Source: Pedobacter jeongneungensis (GTDB taxonomy: Bacteria > Bacteroidota > Bacteroidia > Sphingobacteriales > Sphingobacteriaceae). From it: DNA of 64,000 nucleotides. A model generated the notes under the pieces. That model saw nothing but the letters and a program-made list of their open reading frames with translations. It was not told the DNA's origin and did not search any database. This document shows positions 1-7,721 of the stretch, piece by piece (positions within the stretch are counted from its first letter, which is position 1; each line of letters begins with the position of its first letter). A program made the position numbers and the translations under genes. The DNA lies in contig NZ_AYMG01000008.1 of assembly GCF_000633455.1 (NCBI RefSeq), positions 124,001 through 188,000 on the forward strand, written 5' to 3'.

Positions 1-478
1 TAACCGAAGGTACGCCAGAAAGCAATTCTGATACTGATCCCGATTGCGAAAGGATATCTCTCCCTACTTCGAACACTTTTTTATCGAGTTTTAAACTGAT
101 TGCCGACTTCTCTGAAGTAACGGAAACTTCTTTTAACAAAGTAGGATCGGGTTCCATCAGTATGGTTCCCAAATCGGTTGTTGTTTTTCCCTCCGCCAAA
201 ATCAATGCCTTGGTTAATTTTGCATAACCCATAAAACTAAACTGAATAGTCACTTCATTTGCACCTGAAAAGGTGAGCGAGAATCTCCCCTTCTCATCGG
301 CCATTCCTGAAACGAGATTCTTACCTTGCCCATCAACAATAACCAGGGTTACAAAAGGGATTTCAGTTTTAGTTGAGCGTTCTTTGATCTGCCCATTTAC
401 AGTATGCTTTGGTGCCTGTGCAAAGCACAAAACCGTGGTATAAAAACTTAAGAATAAAAGCGTAACGATGTGTTTCAT
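1..478 (-). CDS. TonB-dependent outer-membrane receptor, N-terminal part (partial)
   Basis: The gene runs off the left edge; only about 159 N-terminal residues are visible. It starts at the ATG complementary to 476-478 with a hydrophobic signal peptide. A carboxypeptidase-like regulatory (CarboxypepD_reg) beta-sandwich follows (residues about 25-100), then the start of a TonB plug domain with the typical motif VGRDILSQSGSVSELLSGVP. Such proteins are outer-membrane receptors for large ligands or partners; the substrate cannot be told from this fragment. It is transcribed leftward, divergent from the sensor kinase at 588, and the two share the 479-587 intergenic region. The outer membrane beta-barrel subfamily is a guess from the plug sequence. 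Confidence 0.8.
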   Translation of the reverse strand, partial: MKHIVTLLFLSFYTTVLCFAQAPKHTVNGQIKERSTKTEIPFVTLVIVDGQGKNLVSGMADEKGRFSLTFSGANEVTIQFSFMGYAKLTKALILAEGKTTTDLGTILMEPDPTLLKEVSVTSEKSAISLKLDKKVFEVGRDILSQSGSVSELLSGVPSV

Positions 479-587
479 GCTGCAAGATTAGCATGCGGAA
501 ATACCAGATTGATAAAAAAACATGTGAACGGCTCTATATCCTTTTGAAATGCACCAACAGGGATTATCTTTATACTACTTTTGATCT

Positions 588-2261
588 ATGAAACCTGTCT
601 ACTTTATGCTCTTCCTCGCTATATTATGTACTTCGTGCAAGCGGCAGGTATTTTATGATGAATTTGATCCTGTTTTTAAAACAGGCGACAGTATTAAATG
701 GTCGGCTAAAAACCTGGATCAAAAAGGATGGAAGATAGACCGAGGTTTTACGGGTAAAAATATCTTTTGGGTAAGGGCCAATGTAAAACTGATTTCCAAC
801 GCTGGCGGGCGGTTAGGGCTTCAAGTGGATGCATTTGGCGCTTATGAAATTTATTGGGATGGTGTAAAAATCGGAAATAACGGAAAACCGGGCTCAATAA
901 ATAAACAAGAGATTCCAGGAACAGAATGTCAATATTTCCTCCTCCCCGATTCGCTTTCGCAGCTGGGTTTACATACGGTGGCTTTACGTACTACCCAATT
1001 CAGTTACCCTAAATTACAACGTGGCATAGGCCTCAAACTGGATACTTATATCAACCTGATTAAAATACCTTTGATTATCTCATCGCTGATGTTTATCATG
1101 GCCGGGGCATTTTTTATCGCCTTCTTTTATTATGCTTTTCTGTATTTCAATAGTCATAAAAGGTCTTACCCGATACTCATATTCTCGATAATCTGTCTCC
1201 TGTTCTTTTCGCTGTTGATTATGGAGTACATTAAATATTATATCGAAATCCCCTATCCGCAGTTTTTCGTCCGTCTGGAAATTATCGGATGGTTAACCTT
1301 CTCGATATCAATACTGGTTCCGCTATATTTCAGTATCCAATTCAGGCTGAAAAGGAAATTATTATTGCTTTCGGCACTGCTTTTAACCCTAGTTTCGATC
1401 TATATTTATCATTACGGACATTATGATATTTCGGCCAGATACTACAGCTTCGCGATGTGGATTACCACAATGATCATCGTTTTAGAAGCCATTTACAGAA
1501 AAGAAAAGGGAAGTTTTTTGGTGCTGGCGGGCATGCTTGCCAGCACGGTGATGAACAGCTACCTGGTTTACGATTTTGGCATTTTTATCTTTTATACTTT
1601 TATTGTATTTGCGATGCTTTATCTCCACACCATCAAAATGCGGGAAATTGAACTGGCGCACGAATCTTCGCTATTGCTTTCCTCACGTCTGCAGTTGGAG
1701 CTAATCAAAAAGAACATACAACCACATTTTATCAAAAACACGCTTACCTCGCTGATGGATTGGGTGGAAGATTCGCCTAAACAAGGGGCCGAATTTATTC
1801 AGGCACTTGCCACTGAATTCGACATCATGAACAAAATAGCTGAAGAAAGCCTGATCCCTATCCGCCAGGAAATTTCGCTGTGCCAGATGCACCTAAAAGT
1901 AATGGGGTTTAGAAAAGAAATTGCCTATCAATGGGAAGATTTTGGGATAAAGGATGATGAACTGATACCTCCGGCGATCATTCACACTTTACTGGAAAAC
2001 GGAATTACTCACAATGCACCCTATCAAGATGGCACGATGAAATTCAGGCTAACATACAGTGAAGATCTACACCTCAAGGAATATGTTTTTGAAACCATTG
2101 GCGAAAACAGGGAACTTTCAGATGAGCGGATTGGTGGCGGAGGCTTTAAATACATCAGGGCAAGACTGGAAGAGAGTTATCCGGGCAGGTGGACTTTCAG
2201 TTCATCGGCATCAAACCAAGGCTGGATCAGTAAAATCACCCTTTCAGATACAACAATATGA
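588..2261 (+). CDS. LytS-type sensor histidine kinase with lipoprotein-like leader and 7TM sensor
   Basis: The 557-residue protein opens with a lipoprotein-like leader (lipobox LCTSC, Cys17). An extracytoplasmic domain of about 130 residues follows, then roughly seven membrane spans (residues about 158-350) resembling the 7TMR-DISM layout. The cytoplasmic part is a His_kinase (LytS/YehU) module: phospho-acceptor His380 lies in IQPHFIKNTL, and an N-box (LLENGITHN) and a glycine-rich GGGGFKYI stretch form the ATP-binding region. It would autophosphorylate and pass phosphate to the regulator encoded next. The stop overlaps the next start (ATGA), so the two are translationally coupled. The stimulus is unknown. 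Confidence 0.88.
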   Translation: MKPVYFMLFLAILCTSCKRQVFYDEFDPVFKTGDSIKWSAKNLDQKGWKIDRGFTGKNIFWVRANVKLISNAGGRLGLQVDAFGAYEIYWDGVKIGNNGKPGSINKQEIPGTECQYFLLPDSLSQLGLHTVALRTTQFSYPKLQRGIGLKLDTYINLIKIPLIISSLMFIMAGAFFIAFFYYAFLYFNSHKRSYPILIFSIICLLFFSLLIMEYIKYYIEIPYPQFFVRLEIIGWLTFSISILVPLYFSIQFRLKRKLLLLSALLLTLVSIYIYHYGHYDISARYYSFAMWITTMIIVLEAIYRKEKGSFLVLAGMLASTVMNSYLVYDFGIFIFYTFIVFAMLYLHTIKMREIELAHESSLLLSSRLQLELIKKNIQPHFIKNTLTSLMDWVEDSPKQGAEFIQALATEFDIMNKIAEESLIPIRQEISLCQMHLKVMGFRKEIAYQWEDFGIKDDELIPPAIIHTLLENGITHNAPYQDGTMKFRLTYSEDLHLKEYVFETIGENRELSDERIGGGGFKYIRARLEESYPGRWTFSSSASNQGWISKITLSDTTI

Positions 2262-2965
2262 GGATACTGATTATTGAGGATGAGGCGCGGATTGCGCGAA
2301 GAATTGAACGCATGACCAACGATTTTTTCGAAGGAAATGCTACGATAAGCATTATTGATTCGTTAAAAAAAGGAATAGATTTTTTAGAAAATGAAACAAT
2401 AAACATTTTATTGTTAGACTTAAACCTTAACGGACGCGATGGTTTTGAGGTACTGAGCACCATGACATCGAGATCTTTTCAAACCATTGTGGTATCGGCC
2501 AATACCGAAAACGCACTCCGGGCATTTGAGCTTGGTGTATTGGATTTTGTACCAAAACCTTTTGACCGTGAGCGGCTCTTTCTTGCGCTCAACCGGGCGG
2601 TTAACCTAAAAAAAGAAAACAACAATTCGATCCGTTATTTATCGGTAAGGAAAACCGGAAGTATAAAGCTGATTGAGCTTGATCAGGTGGCATATATTCA
2701 AGGCGCAGGGATATATAGCGAAATCAATCTTTTAGATGGCACAAAAGAATTACATGATAAAGGACTGGATACACTTGAAAAAATCCTGCCAACCGGTTTT
2801 GAACGTATCCATAAATCTTATATTATTAATATTGTACAGGCCGATCGGATTCTGGTTTCATCTGGCAGCAGGTACAATTTACAGCTCAAAAACGGAGAAG
2901 TATTACCAATTGGGAGATCGCGTTATAAGGATTTTAGACAGCAATTTGAAAAGCATATAGATTAG
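2258..2965 (+). CDS. LytTR-family response regulator
   Basis: The 235-residue protein has a CheY-like receiver domain (residues 1-120) with acidic residues ED near the N-terminus, phospho-acceptor Asp54 in LLLDLNLNGRDGF and a conserved lysine in VPKPFDRERL. A LytTR DNA-binding domain follows (about 130-235: KTGSIKLIELDQVAYIQG, FERIHKSYIINI, PIGRSRYKDFR). It overlaps the LytS-like kinase gene by 4 bp, so the pair is a classical two-component system. No repeated LytTR binding site is obvious upstream. Target genes are unknown; the adjacent divergent TonB receptor is the nearest candidate. Confidence 0.92.
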   Translation: MRILIIEDEARIARRIERMTNDFFEGNATISIIDSLKKGIDFLENETINILLLDLNLNGRDGFEVLSTMTSRSFQTIVVSANTENALRAFELGVLDFVPKPFDRERLFLALNRAVNLKKENNNSIRYLSVRKTGSIKLIELDQVAYIQGAGIYSEINLLDGTKELHDKGLDTLEKILPTGFERIHKSYIINIVQADRILVSSGSRYNLQLKNGEVLPIGRSRYKDFRQQFEKHID

Positions 2966-3545
2966 TTAGTCACTATTATTAACCACAAAGACACGAAAGC
3001 ACAAAAAATTATTGAACATTAAGGAATTAAGAAAATTAAGAAGTTTTTGAATGGTCCATGTATGCGATTTGTCTTCGGACTTCGGTCTCCCGACTTTCAG
3101 ACTATTTTACCATTAAGAAGTTAAGAACATTAAGAAAAATTAGCTGTTGATATGCGATTTGTCTTCGAACTTCGGTCTCCCGACTTTCGGACTCTTTTAC
3201 CATTAAGGAGTTAAGATCATTAAGAAAAATTAGCTGTTGATATGCGATTTGTCTTTGGACTTCGGTCTACCGACTTTCAGACTCTTTTACCATTAAGGAG
3301 TTAAGATCATTAAGATTTTTATAGGAGATTGCTATTAGTCATTGGTTTCCATCTTACATCTTCCATCATAATTGCCATTAGATTGTAAACATGCCCCATT
3401 CATACATTTTGACTAATTTATAGGAGTTTTAGACCTTTCAAGACAATACTTAGAAAACGATTTTTGCTTTCGCTTTTACACTATTCAGATGAGTGTAAAC
3501 AGCGCAGTCTGCTTGCGTTCCAGCAAAGCATAAATTGTATTAAAT
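2966..3545. repeat. Intergenic region with three tandem ~90 bp repeats
   Basis: This 580 bp gap has no supported gene. It holds three tandem copies of a roughly 90 bp unit, beginning at 3061, 3151 and 3241; the last ends near 3320. Each unit starts TATGCGATTTGTCTT, contains CTTCGG and CCGACTTTC blocks, and ends in ATTAAG-rich sequence. Short relatives of the ATTAAG-rich part occur at 2988-3050 and near 4500-4550. Copies differ by a few substitutions, which suggests past tandem duplication. Confidence 0.85.
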
Positions 3546-4247
3546 ATGTTAAAGAAAACTATAAAACCCAGCTCAAAAGGCTTCAAAACAGCTATTATCA
3601 GATTTATTGTATATGGTGTAATCATTTACCTTGCTGCCGAATTCTTAAAATGGAATGTTAAGCATGAAATGGGACAAAGCAAATTTACTGAAGATTCTGT
3701 GGTAGAAGCGGTTCAAAGTATCATCCTATTGGCCTGTTCGTTAATTTACCTGCGTGTTTCATTCAAATACAAATCGATGTTCCCACTGGCCTTTGGATTG
3801 TTTGCCTTTACATTTGCTTCGCTAATCAGAGAACAGGACGCGCTTTTAGATGAACACATTTACGACGGTGCCTGGCAAACAGCTGCATTTAGCTTATTGA
3901 TATTAGCTGCGTTTCTAATTTACAGGAAGAAAGATATTTTCCTCTCCAACATGAACGATTTTGTTTCTAAATTCTCCTTCGGCATTCTCCTGTCTGGCAT
4001 ATTTACAACTTATATTTTTGCACGTTTATACGGGAGAAAGATATTCTGGATGGCGGTGATGGAAGCACAATATACACGTGATGTAAAAAATGTTTCGGAA
4101 GAATCTTTAGAACTTTTTGGCTATACCTTGATTCTTATAGCAAGTGTAGAGTTTTATTATTTTGCAAAGGCCCATCATATTATTGCCGTTCGTGATAACG
4201 AAGAAACCAGGAATCAACCAAATGTTTATCTTAAAGTAGGTTCGTAG
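3546..4247 (+). CDS. Integral membrane protein of unknown function
   Basis: I do not recognise this 233-residue protein. It has a basic N-terminus and about six hydrophobic segments: around residues 18-36, 55-75, 78-95, 108-125, 140-160 and 190-210. It has no signal peptide or enzymatic motif that I can name. A short loop (residues about 95-108) is acidic and His-rich (REQDALLDEHIYDG). The gene stands alone between two repeat-containing intergenic regions. The start is the ATG at 3546; a longer overlapping frame upstream is not convincing. Confidence 0.65.
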   Translation: MLKKTIKPSSKGFKTAIIRFIVYGVIIYLAAEFLKWNVKHEMGQSKFTEDSVVEAVQSIILLACSLIYLRVSFKYKSMFPLAFGLFAFTFASLIREQDALLDEHIYDGAWQTAAFSLLILAAFLIYRKKDIFLSNMNDFVSKFSFGILLSGIFTTYIFARLYGRKIFWMAVMEAQYTRDVKNVSEESLELFGYTLILIASVEFYYFAKAHHIIAVRDNEETRNQPNVYLKVGS

Positions 4248-4266
4248 AATTTCGGATTAATTACTA

Positions 4267-4355
4267 TCATTCTGAACGCAATGAAGAATCTGCAACCGAT
4301 AAACATAGAACCTATACCTCATTGCAAAAGATTCTTCGTTGCACTCAGAATGACA
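4267..4355. repeat. REP-like inverted repeat element, copy A
   Basis: Imperfect ~25 bp inverted arms (TCATTCTGAACGCAATGAAG at the left, AGATTCTTCGTTGCACTCAG at the right) flank about 40 bp. The same arms recur at 6229-6333, inside the sphingolipid operon. The rest of the 4248-4622 gap is AT-rich and I see no gene in it. Confidence 0.7.
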
Positions 4356-4622
4356 AGAAACTTTAATCGTCCCCTTTGCAACCATAGGTATGAAAGTTTT
4401 GATTATAAGGCACTATTAGCCACTTCACATTTTCTATCATTAACTATCAAGACACGAAGGCAATAAGAATCTTTTGTCATTTCCCTGAACCTCGTCTTCT
4501 GATTATCGGAAATTTACCATTAAGAAATCAAGAGCATAAAGAAAGGCTTTGTTTTTTGTACTGTTTGCTTAAATTTCGGACTAGCCCATCGTCCATCTTA
4601 CATTTCCCGTCTTCCATCATTA

Positions 4623-5558
4623 TTATATCCTTTTAACAAAATACCCGATAAAGTCTTTTAGTCTGGTATTCTTAACCAGATAATTGAAGCTGATGATACC
4701 AATCGCAGCACAACTTATCCCGGCAAGTACATCCAGCGTATAATGATGACTGGTATAAACGGCCGAAAACCAGATTCCAATCATTACAACAAAGAAAAAG
4801 ATGTTGATCTTCCCTAACCTGTTTTTCAAACCATAATAGGCAACGATTACCGGATAGGAAGAATGAAGTGACGGCATGGCTGCAAATACATTAGAACCTT
4901 TGCTGTATATCCCCTGAAAAAGCGTGATGTTAAAATAATGATCGAACCGGGCCAAACCAGCAGTATTACCAGGAGTTTTGGCTATAAACTCAAATCCATG
5001 TTGTTGCACATACCAGGGCGGTGCTGCGGGGAAAGCATAATAAACCACAAAACCCAACAGGTTTACCCAAACAAAAGTGAGCGAGAACCGGACAAACTGC
5101 GCTTTGTTTTTAAAGAACAGGTAGGTAGCGAAAGCCAGGGGAACAGGCACCCACATCAGGTAAAAAAGGCCGGTAAGTACATCTAAAAATGTGATGCTGT
5201 TCAGTTTCCAATATTCGTTTGGTGTAAGTTTTATTCCATTATAATTGATGCCGAAAATGCTTTTCTCCAGTTCATATAAATCTTTGATGTGAACGGTATT
5301 AAACAGGTAATTCGGAAAAGCCTTCATGTAATCGAACAAGATCCAATATACAATGAAAATCGAAAAACCGAGGATAAAACGCCTTGTTCCGGCCGAGATA
5401 TAAAACAGGCTGTTAAAAATAAAAATCAGCACCAGCTGATCGGTTTTGAAACCCACCAACAGTGCCGACAGCAAAAGGTAGCCGATCGAAATGGCAGTGG
5501 TGAAATACACATTACGAAGGTTATAAAAACTGTTTTTAAGCAAAACTTCTTGCTGCAT
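4623..5558 (-). CDS. PAP2-superfamily / Aur1-like transferase (candidate inositol phosphoceramide synthase)
   Basis: This 311-residue multi-pass membrane protein has PAP2/Aur1-type motifs: a proline- and aromatic-rich AAPPWYV segment, AAMPSLHSSYP (second motif) and SAVYTSHHYTLDVLAG (third motif with the catalytic His-Asp). Family members move phospho-head groups between lipids. In this operon, with inositol-phosphate synthase, a CDP-alcohol transferase and serine palmitoyltransferase, transfer of phosphoinositol onto ceramide is a reasonable inference. I chose the ATG at 5558 (MQQEV); an in-frame TTG at 5573 would overlap the upstream hydroxylase. It is the last gene of the operon. Confidence 0.75.
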   Translation of the reverse strand: MQQEVLLKNSFYNLRNVYFTTAISIGYLLLSALLVGFKTDQLVLIFIFNSLFYISAGTRRFILGFSIFIVYWILFDYMKAFPNYLFNTVHIKDLYELEKSIFGINYNGIKLTPNEYWKLNSITFLDVLTGLFYLMWVPVPLAFATYLFFKNKAQFVRFSLTFVWVNLLGFVVYYAFPAAPPWYVQQHGFEFIAKTPGNTAGLARFDHYFNITLFQGIYSKGSNVFAAMPSLHSSYPVIVAYYGLKNRLGKINIFFFVVMIGIWFSAVYTSHHYTLDVLAGISCAAIGIISFNYLVKNTRLKDFIGYFVKRI

Positions 5559-5559
5559 A

Positions 5560-6180
5560 TTATTTTTTATCAAAATTCGATCTGAAAATGTGATCCCAGA
5601 AAGTCCAGCTTACCCCATACCCTTTTGTCGAATCTGAATAATGGTGAAGCATGTGGTGATGTTTTAACTTTTTCCAGAAACCGCTTTTAAAATTAGCATG
5701 ATGAAGTGCATAATGTACCATATCGTAAAAGAGGTAACCGATCATAAATCCCGAGAAAAATGGATAAACGGTTGTTACAGGCAATATCCAATCGAAGAGA
5801 AAGTAAAAGCCTAAAGCCATTGGGATGCTGGCAGAAGGTGGCATCACCAACCTTTTGGCATCATTGGGGTAATCGTGATGTACGCCATGAAAAATAAAGT
5901 GAATTTTCTTTCCCCACTCCACATCTGGTTCGAAATGAAAAACATAACGGTGCAGGATGTATTCGGTAATGGTCCAGATGGCCAGGCCAAGCAGAAACCA
6001 GCCTGCAAAATTTAAAACCGGCATTTGTATTTCTGCCAATGCTTTCCAAAACAGAAAACCAATAACAGGCACATAAACAATTAACGGCACATAAAACCGT
6101 ACTTTAGATAAGCTTTCTAAAAAATCATTTTTGAACATCCTGATGGATGCGGTAGAATTTGAAACAAAATTCTTTTTCAT
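5560..6180 (-). CDS. Fatty-acid/sphingolipid hydroxylase (sterol desaturase superfamily)
   Basis: The 206-residue membrane protein carries the histidine boxes of di-iron membrane hydroxylases: HRYVFH, HGVHHDYPND, HYALHH and HHHMLHHY. The order resembles fatty-acid 2-hydroxylases (Scs7/FA2H), which hydroxylate the acyl chain of ceramides. About four hydrophobic segments surround the boxes. The frame stays open upstream to 6405, but that part translates the REP-like repeat, so the ATG at 6180 (MKKNFVSN) is the likely start. It sits 1 bp from the Aur1-like gene. Hydroxylation of the ceramide product is inferred from context. Confidence 0.85.
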   Translation of the reverse strand: MKKNFVSNSTASIRMFKNDFLESLSKVRFYVPLIVYVPVIGFLFWKALAEIQMPVLNFAGWFLLGLAIWTITEYILHRYVFHFEPDVEWGKKIHFIFHGVHHDYPNDAKRLVMPPSASIPMALGFYFLFDWILPVTTVYPFFSGFMIGYLFYDMVHYALHHANFKSGFWKKLKHHHMLHHYSDSTKGYGVSWTFWDHIFRSNFDKK

Positions 6181-6228
6181 TTGGTAAATTATTTTTAAGT
6201 GGTCTTTGACTGCGCTCTTTTTTCTCCT

Positions 6229-6333
6229 GTCATTCTGAACGCAGTGAAGAATCCCTAACCGATGAAACACGGAACCCAATCCTATATCAAAAGGTTCTCC
6301 GTTGCATCCGATAGCTATCGGATCAGAATGACA
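6229..6333. repeat. REP-like inverted repeat element, copy B, inside the sphingolipid operon
   Basis: The left arm GTCATTCTGAACGCAGTGAA and a right arm ending GATCAGAATGACA match copy A at 4267-4355. An inner palindrome, CCGATAGCTATCGG, lies at about 6308-6321. The element occupies the 241 bp gap between the hydroxylase and the CDP-alcohol transferase genes, the largest gap in the operon, and may modulate transcript stability. Confidence 0.7.
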
Positions 6334-6421
6334 GCATGGGTACCCTCCGCTCGAAATAACGAACTGGGTGGGGACGCCACTCGCAAAACGCCATCCGCAA
6401 AACACTTAGCGCTCCCCTCCA

Positions 6422-7711
6422 CTACACCTTTATCCTTTCAATCAATACTTTCGAAGGCTCCGAAACATCGTAACCTCTTATTTCTACATATTTTACATTT
6501 GGAAACCAGAAGGTACCTCCTTCAATCCGCAGGAATATCCGCTCCAACTGCATTTTTTTATTGTTAATCGTTGCAAAAACATGGTATTTTTTATCTGCGC
6601 CCGATTTATTCAGGTACATTGGCAGTTTTTTATGCGAGGTAAAGCGAAGTTCGAAATTACCATTGCCTAAATCTTTGCTGATAATGCCATAGGCAAATTT
6701 CCGTTGGATATAACTTAAATCTTTCTTCTCGCCATTATCTCCATAACGCATCCAAAACACATTTACAGGTTGATCTTTATTCACTACTCCGTGTTTGTCT
6801 ACATTTAACTGGCAGATAATCGTATTGGTATTCGGATCACGCTGTAAATAAAACAGTTGGTTGCTGATGTCTTTTGGTGTTGGAAAAGTAATCGGCGAAG
6901 GGTCGCTTCCCTGCGCATTCGCATTGAAAGCAAGCATGCCACTTAAACTGGTCATCAAAACCAGTCCGGCAATTAAAGCGGCCTTATTATTTCCTTTTCT
7001 TTCGTTAAATTCCTGGGCTTCCAAACCTTTTTTAGCTTCCTGCAAACGTTTAACGGCTGTAATGTTGGTTAATAAAGCCATGATGGTAATTGGCAAGGTA
7101 AAAATCGACATTGTTTCAAAAACATGGAAGGATATACCCGGCACATAAACTTTATAATCGCCACCGATAAAGTGCCCGGCAACGCCACAGGCAATAGCGA
7201 AAACACCAATGGTGACCACCCGTTCTGGCCGCTGCATTAAACCACCTTTACATTCTACGCCCAAACCTTCGGCCCTTGCGCGGGTATAACTTACCATCAT
7301 CGAACCAATCAGGGCGATAAAGGCAAACAAAGAACTTAAAAAGTAATGATGTGCCACGAGATAATAACAGATACCCAAAAACATAATCATTTCGCTATAA
7401 CGATCGAGCACCGAATCGTACAAAGCCCCAAATTTCGAACTCATGTTCCCCAAACGGGCCACCTGACCATCGAGCATATCGAATAAACCTGCAAAAAGCA
7501 CCAATGCTCCTCCCCAACCAATGTACGACATATCGCCGCGGTTTGATTTTTCGGCTCCCAGTACAAAAATGACGGCCACACCGATATTCAGGATCAATCC
7601 AATGGTGGTTACCATATTAGGCGTTAAACCTATTTTAATCAAGCCCTTTACAAAAGGATTGATTACTTTATATATGCCCTGCTGGAGGCTATCCCTTAAT
7701 TTTGTTTCCAT
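6422..7711 (-). CDS. CDP-alcohol phosphatidyltransferase fused to a DUF4833-like domain (candidate phosphatidylinositol-phosphate synthase)
   Basis: The 429-residue protein joins two modules. Residues about 1-215 form a multi-span CDP-alcohol phosphotransferase with the family signature DMLDGQVAR then G-x3-DSVLD, which transfers an alcohol onto a CDP-activated lipid. After a further hydrophobic segment (about 240-265) ending in a signal-like ANAQG, the last 160 residues form a soluble domain that I assign to DUF4833. With myo-inositol-phosphate synthase in the operon, the likely acceptor is inositol phosphate. The ATG at 7711 (METKLRD) is used rather than an in-frame TTG at 7732, leaving a 10 bp gap to the upstream gene. 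Confidence 0.82.
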   Translation of the reverse strand: METKLRDSLQQGIYKVINPFVKGLIKIGLTPNMVTTIGLILNIGVAVIFVLGAEKSNRGDMSYIGWGGALVLFAGLFDMLDGQVARLGNMSSKFGALYDSVLDRYSEMIMFLGICYYLVAHHYFLSSLFAFIALIGSMMVSYTRARAEGLGVECKGGLMQRPERVVTIGVFAIACGVAGHFIGGDYKVYVPGISFHVFETMSIFTLPITIMALLTNITAVKRLQEAKKGLEAQEFNERKGNNKAALIAGLVLMTSLSGMLAFNANAQGSDPSPITFPTPKDISNQLFYLQRDPNTNTIICQLNVDKHGVVNKDQPVNVFWMRYGDNGEKKDLSYIQRKFAYGIISKDLGNGNFELRFTSHKKLPMYLNKSGADKKYHVFATINNKKMQLERIFLRIEGGTFWFPNVKYVEIRGYDVSEPSKVLIERIKV

Positions 7712-7721
7712 TGCATATTTT

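Noticed and set aside
5560..6405. Longer N-terminus for the hydroxylase
   Set aside because: The extra 75 residues translate the REP-like repeat; the family start fits the ATG at 6180.
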